64,000 bases of DNA, taken from contig NZ_ATWH01000011.1 of NCBI RefSeq assembly GCF_000421145.1, positions 152,291 to 216,290 on the forward strand, given 5' to 3'. Positions 34,888-42,648 of the stretch are shown here, one piece after another. The notes beneath the pieces are model-generated. The model was given only the letters and a program-made list of their open reading frames with translations, made no database searches and had not been told where the DNA came from. Numbering within the stretch: position 1 is the stretch's first letter; the number at the start of each line of letters is the position of its first letter. Origin of the DNA: Glaciibacter superstes DSM 21135 (GTDB lineage Bacteria; Actinomycetota; Actinomycetes; Actinomycetales; Microbacteriaceae). A program made the translations under genes and the position numbers.

Positions 34888-36660
34888 TCATCCCCGGCGG
34901 AGCAGCCTCTCGACCCCGGCTCGTTGCGCGCTCAGCTCGGCGGCGTCGGGGCGCGCAGTCCACTCGCGCATCCGGGTCACGATGGGCGGCGCGGAGCGCA
35001 GCAGCACGAGCGCCGTGCCGTAGGGCAGTGTGCGGATGACGTCGGGCGGCATGATCGGCACGCGCCGCGTCGAGCGCTGGTTCGAGCGCAACCCGCGCTC
35101 GCCGATGGTCACGGAGTCGGTGGTTTCATCACGGTCGCCGATGAGGGTGGAGAGATCCTGGAGGTCGCGGGAGCCGGATGCGCCGCCGAGCACGATCTTG
35201 GCGATGCTGGCATCCCAAATGGCTGTCGCCGCATTCTCGCCCCAGCGTTCGCGCGCCTGGGCCATTGATTGCAAGACGGGCATCACCGTCAGCCCGGTGC
35301 CCCCTCCCTCGGCCATGAGTACCGGGAGTGACGGCAGGGGTGCGAGGTTGCCGATCTCATCGAGCGCGAGCAGCACCGGCGGGTCGAGTCGCGCGCCGGG
35401 TGAGCGCGCGGCGAGACGGCGCGCGGTTTCCACGAGGTCTTCGACGAAGGCTGCGACGAGCGCCGACGATGCACCGGCACCGGCACCCGTTGCCAGCAGG
35501 TAGAGCGTGCCCGAGTCACGGAGAAATGCCTCGGGATCGAACTGCTCGTCCTCGCTCGGGCTGACTGCTTCGAGTACTCGCGGGTCGGCGAGCGCTGCCA
35601 GAGCCAACGAGACCCCCTGCCAAATCGAGTCGCGCGTGCGCGGGTCGGAGTGGAGCATCGCGTCGAGCGACTCCGCCCAGCCGGTCGCTGCACCTGAGGA
35701 GGCGGACAGGATGGCGACGGCATCCGCTGCCGCCGCGGGATCGAGCGTCCAGCGGAACAGCTCGGCGGGTGGCCTGCCGTCGAGGGCGGCCGCGTGCAGC
35801 AGCGCTTGAAGTGCGGTGCGGGTCTTTCCCTCCCAGAAGCCGCCGTTCTCCACAGCGGGGCCGGAGAGCCCGGTGCCCGCGGCGAGTCCGGTGGCACGGA
35901 TCATCGCTGTGAGCGGCAGTTCGCACCCGCGCACCGGATTCCAGCGCAGTCCGGCAGGTACGCCCGCGGCGAGCCGCTGCGGATCGAACACGGCGACCGG
36001 CCCGCGCCGCGAGCGTGCGCGGAGCGTGGCCGTGAGGTTGTCAGGGCGCGTCGAGGTAGTCACGACAGCGCCGGGGGCATCGAGGATGCTGTTGATGACG
36101 ATGTGCGTACCCTTGCCAGAACGTGGCGGCCCGATGAGCAGAATGGAGTCCTCCACCGAGGTCCAGACCCGCTTCCCGTGGGCGGTGCCGATCAGATAGC
36201 CGACGTCCACGGGTCGGGGCTTATCGAGCGAGGGACGAAGGATGCCCGCGCGGGTGAGCAGCGCGCGATCTGAGGCGGAGCGCACGATGTCGCCGGTCTC
36301 GGCGATGCCGATGATCTTGTTCGGGTCGGCTTTCGAGCGACGGCCCAGCTCACGGACGAATCGCCAGAGAAACCATCCGGCGACTCCGGCACCCGCGACC
36401 ATCACGCCGGCAGTCAGCCAGTAGGCCACGGGATGAAGGGTTTCCGAGCCGAGTGCTGAGCCGGGGTCGTCGGCGTGGAAGACGACGCCGAACCCGGCCT
36501 CAAGGCCCGCCGTCGGCTGTGCCGCTCCCGTCAGGAACGCCGCCACGTTGCCAGCGAGCCGCAGTGCTCCGGCGAGCGCCATCGCACCGATCAGTGTGCC
36601 GAGCGTGAGGTTTGTCAGCTCATCGCCGAACGAGCCCGATCGCGTCGACGCGCTGCTCAC
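34888..36660 (-). CDS. VirD4/TraG-type conjugative coupling protein
   Basis: This 590-aa membrane ATPase couples the relaxosome to the conjugative channel. Two N-terminal helices (about 20-45 and 79-100) anchor it. Walker A GPPRSGKGTH (177-186), Walker B VLLALDEIGNLAPLPSLP near 405 and the MPVLQSMAQARERWG motif are typical of the actinobacterial TraG/VirD4 group. GTG 36660 overlaps the upstream gene stop (GTGA). No relaxase gene accompanies it in this window. Confidence 0.92.
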   Translation of the reverse strand: MSSASTRSGSFGDELTNLTLGTLIGAMALAGALRLAGNVAAFLTGAAQPTAGLEAGFGVVFHADDPGSALGSETLHPVAYWLTAGVMVAGAGVAGWFLWRFVRELGRRSKADPNKIIGIAETGDIVRSASDRALLTRAGILRPSLDKPRPVDVGYLIGTAHGKRVWTSVEDSILLIGPPRSGKGTHIVINSILDAPGAVVTTSTRPDNLTATLRARSRRGPVAVFDPQRLAAGVPAGLRWNPVRGCELPLTAMIRATGLAAGTGLSGPAVENGGFWEGKTRTALQALLHAAALDGRPPAELFRWTLDPAAAADAVAILSASSGAATGWAESLDAMLHSDPRTRDSIWQGVSLALAALADPRVLEAVSPSEDEQFDPEAFLRDSGTLYLLATGAGAGASSALVAAFVEDLVETARRLAARSPGARLDPPVLLALDEIGNLAPLPSLPVLMAEGGGTGLTVMPVLQSMAQARERWGENAATAIWDASIAKIVLGGASGSRDLQDLSTLIGDRDETTDSVTIGERGLRSNQRSTRRVPIMPPDVIRTLPYGTALVLLRSAPPIVTRMREWTARPDAAELSAQRAGVERLLRRG

Positions 36661-37235
36661 GTGGGCTGCCCGACGATGCAGGTGCCTGACATGCGCCCGA
36701 GCAGGATAACCTCGCGGGTGGGGCTGAGGTCGAGTAGTCCCGGCTCGATCAGTGATCGGGCGGAGCCTTCGCTCTGCGCGTCAGTGTGGCGGATGATGAT
36801 CGCCACCGCGACCTGCTCGCCGGGGATGAATCCCTCGTGGCCGTGTACAGCCAGCAAATGCGCAGGTATACCCGCGCTCGGTTCAGCCGTCACCGGCGCC
36901 GGTTCCTCGCCTGGCTCTGTCGCCAGGGTGCCCAGGATCGGCTGCGTCACGATGTCGGTGTAGACGCTGCCATCCTGCTCGTTGATGACCACGCGGACGG
37001 GCGAATGGCGCTGCTCGATCACCTGGCTGATGACCTGCGCGAACGAGTGGCGCTGCCACCGCGGGGCGAAGGTCGGCGAGTCGAGCTGCTGCCCATCGAC
37101 GGCGACGCTGAGCGTTGCGTCCGGCTGGACGGTTATCACGATGATCGGAAGCACCGGGGGTACTCGCATGGGCGGCGTAGCCTCGGTCTCGCTGCTGGAG
37201 AGGGGCTTGCGTCGCTTCGTCAGTGTGCTGCTCAT
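36657..37235 (-). CDS. Hypothetical protein of the conjugation module
   Basis: This 192-aa soluble protein has a basic, Ser/Thr-rich N-terminus, then a beta-rich region IIVITVQPDATLSVAVDGQ and RWQRHSFAQVISQVIEQRHSPVRVVINEQDGSVYTDI, which looks like a small alpha/beta domain. The C-terminus has IIIRHTDAQSEGSARSLIEPGLLD. I do not recognise a named family. It is coupled at both ends (ATGA with the VirB4-like gene, GTGA with virD4), so it is a real gene and probably a transfer-apparatus component. Confidence 0.75.
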   Translation of the reverse strand: MSSTLTKRRKPLSSSETEATPPMRVPPVLPIIVITVQPDATLSVAVDGQQLDSPTFAPRWQRHSFAQVISQVIEQRHSPVRVVINEQDGSVYTDIVTQPILGTLATEPGEEPAPVTAEPSAGIPAHLLAVHGHEGFIPGEQVAVAIIIRHTDAQSEGSARSLIEPGLLDLSPTREVILLGRMSGTCIVGQPT

Positions 37236-38725
37236 CGCACGCCTCCTGTCATCCGGATGGTCGTGTCGAATGCCGCCAGCTCGGCGGGGTGGAGCTGGTG
37301 CTGCACGACGAAGCTTCTGTCCTTGATGCGCCAGAGTCCCTGTCCGGTGCCGAGCCCCGGCAGTAGCCCTTGCTCGGTGCCGGTCAACCCCAGCGCGCTC
37401 GCCGTTGCGCCGAGCTGGTCGGACTCTTGACGGTAGATGATCCTGGTCTCCGCGTTGGCGAGCAGCGACGACGCGAGCGCGCGCATCGCAGAACCCTGAT
37501 CGCCCACGTTGTCGAGGTCGCTGAGCTTGTGGAAGATCAGCATGTTGGCGATGCCGAAGTGCCTCGCCAACCGCCACTGTGCATCCATTCGCCGAAGGAG
37601 CGCCGGGTGCGACATCAAGCGCCAAGCCTCGTCGTAGATCACCCATCGCTGACCGCCTTGCGGGTCGAGCAGCGCCGACTCCATCCACGCGGATGAGCAG
37701 GTCATCAGCACCGAGACGAGGGTCGAGTTCTCGGCGACGCGCGAAAGATCGAGCGAGATCATCGGCAGGGACGGGTCAAACTTCACCGTGCTCGGCCCGT
37801 CGAAGAGGCCCTGGAGGTCACCAGCGACGAGCCGCCGCAGCGCGTGACCGACGACACGACCGTCTTCGATGAGGCGGCCGTCGACATCGTTGTCGACGGC
37901 CGGTGAGAGGATGCGGTCTACGACCATTGGGAGGATCGGAACGTCGGACGATCGCACGGCGTCGGCGAGGGCGAGGTCGATCGCGGTGTGCTCCAGCGGC
38001 GTGAGCGGTCGATCGAGCACCGTCTCAGCGAGCGCACCGATGAGGTCGCGTCGCCTCGAGGTGACCTGGCTTAGCCATTCGGTGTCGCTGAGCCCCGAGG
38101 GGCGGTGGCCTTCATCCAGCGGGTTGAGGCGGTTCGGCATCCCGTGTCCGAGCACGATGGCCCGGCCGCCTACGGCTTCGGCGACGGCTGTGTGCTCACC
38201 CTTGGGATCTCCGGGCACGTAGACGCGGCGGCCGAATGGGATGCTGCGGGTGTAGAGGCTCTTCGCCAGTGACGACTTGCCCGAGCCCACGATCCCGGCA
38301 AGCACGATGTTCGGCGCGGTGATGGCGCCTCTCGCGTAGAGCACCCACGGGTCGTAGACGAAGGATGCTCCAGAGTAAAGATCTTGTCCGACGAAGACAC
38401 CTTGTGATCCCAGTCCGCCCTCGGCGAGGAACGGGTACGCGCCCGCGAGCGTCGCACTCGTGTCCTGGTGGCGTGGGAGGCGGAACTTGCCCGGCGTGCG
38501 TAAAGCGGCGGGGCGGGCCTCGCCCGCGCTCGGCAGGTAAGTCGTCGCGCGTTGCGTATCGCGCTCGGCTTCCCACTCGGCCCGGGCCTGTGCCTGGTGT
38601 GCCTTGCGGTCGTCGGTAGCGATTCGCTGAGCCGCCTGTCGCCGTGCCTTTCGCACCGATCGACGCTCGTTCGCCGGGTCGAGCAGCACTGTCGTGTGGA
38701 GGCGCTCGCGCTCGTCGTCGTTCAC
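37232..38725 (-). CDS. VirB4/TraC-like conjugal transfer ATPase
   Basis: This 497-aa ATPase has a charged coiled N-terminus, PNIVLAGIVGSGKSSLAKSLY (Walker A 144-152), GDPKGEHTAVAEAVGG, IYDEAWRLMSHPALLRRMD (Walker B and helicase-like region), FHKLSDLDNVGDQGS and the QESDQL motif. This is the actinobacterial VirB4-like ATP-binding protein. GTG 38725 overlaps the upstream stop (GTGA), which supports this start over longer readings. It would energise the conjugative channel. Confidence 0.88.
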   Translation of the reverse strand: MNDDERERLHTTVLLDPANERRSVRKARRQAAQRIATDDRKAHQAQARAEWEAERDTQRATTYLPSAGEARPAALRTPGKFRLPRHQDTSATLAGAYPFLAEGGLGSQGVFVGQDLYSGASFVYDPWVLYARGAITAPNIVLAGIVGSGKSSLAKSLYTRSIPFGRRVYVPGDPKGEHTAVAEAVGGRAIVLGHGMPNRLNPLDEGHRPSGLSDTEWLSQVTSRRRDLIGALAETVLDRPLTPLEHTAIDLALADAVRSSDVPILPMVVDRILSPAVDNDVDGRLIEDGRVVGHALRRLVAGDLQGLFDGPSTVKFDPSLPMISLDLSRVAENSTLVSVLMTCSSAWMESALLDPQGGQRWVIYDEAWRLMSHPALLRRMDAQWRLARHFGIANMLIFHKLSDLDNVGDQGSAMRALASSLLANAETRIIYRQESDQLGATASALGLTGTEQGLLPGLGTGQGLWRIKDRSFVVQHQLHPAELAAFDTTIRMTGGVR

Positions 38726-38991
38726 AGCGACAGCCCCCGCCGTTCGGAGAGCGCACGATGTGCGAACCGGTCGCCGTCGCCCAAGAGTGCCCGCGGCGTT
38801 CGCTCGGGCGAGGTGCCTCGGCGCTCCGCAGCTGGTGCCCACGCGACGCGACCGGAATGCTGGGATGCTTGATCGACGGCCAGCTCAGCGCGACGCACGA
38901 GACTCGCCGCCCGCCGAAGCGAGTTCGCGGCGGCGAATGCCTCCTCTACGCCCGCCCAGTGGTCGCCGCTATCGGTGTGCGCCCTGCGCAT
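38722..38991 (-). CDS. Small hypothetical protein of the conjugation module
   Basis: This 89-aa protein starts at ATG 38991 inside the end of the upstream gene (23-bp overlap) and ends with a GTGA overlap on the VirB4-like gene. The body is an Ala/Arg-rich helix (VEEAFAAANSLRRAASLVRRAELAVDQ) followed by RTPRALLGDGDRFAHRALSERRG. I do not recognise the family. Coupling and coding-like composition support it; an alternative is that it is the frameshifted tail of the preceding gene. Confidence 0.6.
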   Translation of the reverse strand: MRRAHTDSGDHWAGVEEAFAAANSLRRAASLVRRAELAVDQASQHSGRVAWAPAAERRGTSPERTPRALLGDGDRFAHRALSERRGLSL

Positions 38992-39292
38992 AGTCGGTTG
39001 GTTCGTAGTCGCTCGCCGTATCCCAGGCGAACAGTGACTCGGCGACGGCGCGCACGAAGCCCTCGGCATCCGCTGTCGAAGGGATGCCCGGCAGCGAGGG
39101 AATCGTGTCGGTCGGCGTCGGGATCGCGGGCGCAGGCCCGGGAGTTTCATGGGGTACATCGCTCGCCGTGGTGGGTGCGGATCGCGGAGCGAGGAGCAGC
39201 CCATAGAGACCGACACCGACGAGCACCGCGAGCACCGCGGCGGCGACGGCGAGGACGATGATGAGGCGGCGGGGGAATCGAGACGGCGGCAT
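38969..39292 (-). CDS. Single-pass membrane protein of the conjugation module
   Basis: This 107-aa protein has a basic start MPPSRFPRR, one helix (LIIVLAVAAAVLAVLVGVGLYGLLL), a Pro/Thr-rich linker, and a conserved-looking end AEGFVRAVAESLFAWDTASDY. Homologous transfer proteins that I recall continue much further after this point, so the gene may be truncated here. ATG 39292 overlaps the parB stop (TAATG). It is probably a VirB8-like or channel-associated component. Confidence 0.65.
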   Translation of the reverse strand: MPPSRFPRRLIIVLAVAAAVLAVLVGVGLYGLLLAPRSAPTTASDVPHETPGPAPAIPTPTDTIPSLPGIPSTADAEGFVRAVAESLFAWDTASDYEPTDYAQGAHR

Positions 39293-40266
39293 TAGGCGCT
39301 CTCCTTTGACCGTAGCTGGCGGGCTTCTCGCGCGGCAGCGAAGAACTCGTTGGTGGCCGCGACGGTCGTCTCGACATGCGCCCACTGCGCCGCGCTGAGC
39401 GCGGGGCCGACTTCTTCGGGGTCGAAGTGTGCCCACCAGCCGTCGAGGTCATCCCAGGTGAGGGTGAAGGCGCGCAGCGGATAGTGCACCGGCGCGGCTG
39501 GCGCGACGGAAGGATGCACGCCGCGCTTGCGCCCTTGTTTCGCTCGCTCCAGCGCCTCGACGGCAAGCTGCTCCAGATCGGGCGGCTCGGGTTCGTCCTG
39601 TGGAATCGCGAGCATCGCGTGGGTGCGGGCATGCGCGGCCGTGATCGACGCTCCGGCCTCGATTGACCCCAGCTCCGAGCGCGCAAAGGCACGCACATCC
39701 TCGGGCTGCTTCGGGTCGTTGGCGATGCGCTGGAGGTCGTTGATCTGCTCCAGGCTTGTGTACGACTTGCGGCCGGTGACCATCATCGCGGCTTGTATGC
39801 GCGACTTGCCGGAGGCCCCGATTAGCGGTGGTGCCGTGACGGCACCACCGCTCGTTGCTGCGATCTTCCCGCTTGCGCCGAACTGCGTCGTCTCCTGCCG
39901 ACGTGCGGCGTCCTCCGCCATGAGCACCTTCAGCTCGCGGTACAGCGCCGCCGCCTCGATCTGCGTGAACGGCTTGTGCAGCACGTTGTCGGCCTCCTCG
40001 GCCATGAGCCGCTGCAGCCGGTCGGAGATGCCCGCCCGCACGAAAACGTTGACCGTCTTGTACCCGAGCTGGTACAGCGCGGCGAGGCGGCGTGCGCCGC
40101 ACACGAGCAGGCCCTCGGGAGTGACCGTCGGCGGCTGCAAGAGCCCCTCGCGTTCGATTGAGGCAGCCAGTGCGTCGATGTCGCCCAGCTCGGTGCGGTG
40201 ACGGCTGCCGACGACGATCGAGTCGATCGTGCGCTCCAGCTCGATGTGCCCGGTGTTCGCTCTCAT
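39292..40266 (-). CDS. parB: ParB/RepB-type nuclease-domain protein
   Basis: This 324-aa protein begins with a ParB N-terminal domain: RHRTELGDIDALAASIEREGLLQPPTVTPEGLLVCGARRLAALYQLG (box II GxRR). A helical central region with LQRLMAEEADNVLHKPFTQIEAAALYREL and SRIQAAMMVTGRKSYTSLEQI follows, then a C-terminal Trp-rich part. It could act in element partition or regulate transfer. No parA is present beside it. ATG 40266 has GAGGTGA upstream. Confidence 0.85.
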   Translation of the reverse strand: MRANTGHIELERTIDSIVVGSRHRTELGDIDALAASIEREGLLQPPTVTPEGLLVCGARRLAALYQLGYKTVNVFVRAGISDRLQRLMAEEADNVLHKPFTQIEAAALYRELKVLMAEDAARRQETTQFGASGKIAATSGGAVTAPPLIGASGKSRIQAAMMVTGRKSYTSLEQINDLQRIANDPKQPEDVRAFARSELGSIEAGASITAAHARTHAMLAIPQDEPEPPDLEQLAVEALERAKQGRKRGVHPSVAPAAPVHYPLRAFTLTWDDLDGWWAHFDPEEVGPALSAAQWAHVETTVAATNEFFAAAREARQLRSKESA

Positions 40267-40270
40267 TCCG

Positions 40271-41144
40271 TCACCTCGCTCTTGCATGGGTCGGGGCGGC
40301 GAGTCCGACGAGCAGCACGAGGTCGTCATCGGTGAGCAGCGACCGCAGCGGCTCGCCGATGAGTAGCCGCAGCAGCACGCCGCGGCCGACCGCGGTGTGG
40401 GTCTGGTCGGGGTCGGGATTGCCGAGGATGGCGCGCAGCAGAGAGTGCCATGAGGTTGAGGGGATATCGAGCAGCGCGCGGGCGTGGAGGTCGCGGCGCA
40501 GCGACTCGGCGGCGCTCGCGCGGGAGGGCGCTTCGCTCAGCCGCATGCAGATGTACTCGACGGCGGTGCGCGCGGTGCGCTCCGGCCAGCCGAGGAGGGA
40601 GAGCAGGGCAATCGCGTCTTCGAGCGCCCTGACGATGCCGGTCGGTCGTTCGTCGTTCATGGCGTTGTCGTCGACTTCCTCGTTCGGGGCGACACGGAAT
40701 GCCTCGTGGTAGTCGATGAGCGGGTTCTCGCGATCGCTGAACCGTTCGGCATCGTGGAAGCTCGAATACTGTGGTCGCCGCGCCTGGTGTGGCGAGCAGA
40801 GGAGTCCGTTCGCGCGTTCCTCCAGCGATCAGCGTGACCTGGACGGCCCGCGTGATCACCGCCCAAGGATCGTTAGCGTTGCGCACGGCGGGTGTCCGCA
40901 TTGCGTCGAATGCCGCGCCTGCGGCCTCCCACTGGTCGAGACCGTGCTTTCGTGCGAGTGCCACGTACCGAGCTGCCGTGTACTCCATGAGCGCCGTGGC
41001 ATCCGGGTCGCGACGCCAGGCACCCTCACCCTCGCGGTGCAGGCGGATGAGCAGTGCGCGCAGTCCCTCCGACGTCTTGAACGCCGGGGATGAGTCGTGC
41101 TGGTCGGCCAGGTACGGGCCACCTCTTGATGGGGAGGTGCGCAT
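40271..41144 (-). pseudogene. Hypothetical conjugative-element protein split by a +1 frameshift
   Basis: The N-terminal part (MRTSPSRGG...NDPWAVITRAVQVTLIA) and the C-terminal part (EERANGLLCSPHQARR, FHDAERFSDRENPLIDYHEAF, then GWPERTARTAVEYICMRL and RGVLLRLLIGE) are in different frames. Removing one G at about 40823 fuses them into a single coherent ~290-aa protein of a type I recognise from actinobacterial transfer regions, always near parB. Function unknown. If the indel is real, only the last 129 residues could be made from ATG 40660. Confidence 0.75.
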
Positions 41145-42093
41145 GTCGTCGCCGGCAGCGGTGCGGCTCAGTTACCCGGCGCAGGTGGTCACGGACGCCG
41201 CAGCAAGGCAAGTCGGCGGCCTTTTCGCGGTCGCCGCCATCACGGTCGTGATGGCGGGCCTGGTCGCGTTCGTATTCGCGTCGGGGGTGACGCGCCGGCT
41301 GCGGCTGCTCCAGACGGCCACCGAGCGGCTCGCGAGGGGAGACCTGACAGCCAGGGCCGACGAGGGCCCCGGCGTGCCGGAGGTGCGCTCACTCGCTCAT
41401 TCGTTCAACGTCATGGCCGAGCGCCTGGCGACGCTCCCCGGGCTGCAGCGCTCGGTCGCCTCCGACGCTTCCCACCAATTGCGCACGCCGCTGCGACTGC
41501 GGCTCGACGGCGCTCGCGTGCTCATCGACTCGGATCCCGGTGCGGCAGCGGACCGGCTCAGGGCCGCCGACGCCGAGCTCTATCGCCTGAGTTCCCTCAT
41601 TGAGGGCCTGCTCACACTGAGCCGCGCGGAGGCGACGTCAGCGCCGGTCGGAGTGCGCGACGTGGCCGTGATCGCACAGGAGCGCGTCGAGCAGTGGCTG
41701 CCACTCGCGCAGGAGGCCGGGGTCGTCATCCGATACAAGGGTCCGGCTCATTCACTGGCGGTGGTTGTCGAGACAGCGGTCGAGCAGATCATCGACAACT
41801 ACATCGACAACGCCCTCGGTGCGAGTGTCGCTGGGTCAACGATCATTGTTCACGTCGAGCCAGGCGATTCGGTGGTCGTGCACGTGCTCGACGAGGGGCC
41901 CGGGCTCTCGCCCGAGCAACGTCAGCGGGCATTTGATCGATTCTGGCGCGGGTCTTCCCGCGGCGAGGGCAGCGGCCTCGGCCTCGCGATTGTGGCACAG
42001 CTCGCCCGGGCAAGCGGCGGCTCCGCGCGACTCGAGCCTCGCCCCGACGGCGGGCTCGACGCATCCGTCACCCTGCCTGCTGCACCGCGCTGA
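41143..42093 (+). pseudogene. N-terminally truncated sensor histidine kinase
   Basis: The 316-aa reading contains a piece of extracytoplasmic domain (AVRLSYPAQVV), one helix, a HAMP linker, the H-box SDASHQLRTPL, then HATPase motifs DNYIDNA, DEGPGLS and GEGSGLGLAIV. A normal kinase of this type has a first helix and ~100 more residues before that point, and a response-regulator gene next to it; both are missing. The frame begins exactly where the oppositely oriented element gene begins, so this is a recombination junction. The GGAGG before ATG 41143 belongs to that other gene and is probably fortuitous. Confidence 0.75.
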
Positions 42094-42648
42094 CACGCAC
42101 CGCTCCCTCGGGTGCGTCCCCACATACTCTGTGTGCCGTGTCGAGTCGGCCATCATCGGATACTCCTGGCTGCAAAGCGTCTACTTCGGGCTCGGCGCGA
42201 TTGAGTTGATTCTGGTTCTTGCCCTTCTCGGAATTGCGCCGGCATTGGCAACGTCATGGAATCGACACATTCCTCCGGGCCGATCGGACACGCCCGACGA
42301 GAGCCATTCTCGAAGTCGCTGACGCACTGATCGGGGACTAAATGGGCGACCGGATCAGGCTGCGGGACCCCGCCGAGCTCCCCATCACGTACCGTGAGCA
42401 TCGGACGGTCCGTGACGCTGGTCGCGTGCCTCGCATATATGGCGGCGCATGAAGCGACTAACGGAGCCGTTTTGCAAATACTGACCAAGGTGAAGCCGTC
42501 TTATGCGGTGCAGCTTCGTTCCTGACGAGCGGAAACCAGGCGTTTCCCACGCGTCGGAGCGCAGAGGTTGTCTCTCTCGCCGTCCAGTGTCAGATTGAAC
42601 CACGTTTTTGATCAAACTGCTCCAGCTGCCACGACATTTGACGTTTCG
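42094..42648. other. Intergenic junction region with little coding signal
   Basis: The 555 bp between the kinase remnant and the P-type ATPase hold one possible 63-aa one-helix ORF (listed separately), several short unsupported ORFs, and no clear IS ends or hairpin terminator. Base composition drops toward AT after 42440, suggesting patchwork origin. Confidence 0.6.
42131..42322 (+). CDS. Possible small one-helix membrane protein
   Basis: The 63-aa frame from GTG 42131 has AIIGYSWLQSVYFGLGAIELILVLALLGIAPALATSW, one plausible membrane helix, then a charged tail. No ribosome binding site or family recognised. It may be a remnant of a larger gene. Confidence 0.25.
   Translation: MCRVESAIIGYSWLQSVYFGLGAIELILVLALLGIAPALATSWNRHIPPGRSDTPDESHSRSR

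Noticed and set aside
42094..42648. Insertion-sequence remnant
   Set aside because: No terminal inverted repeats, target duplication or transposase motif were found.
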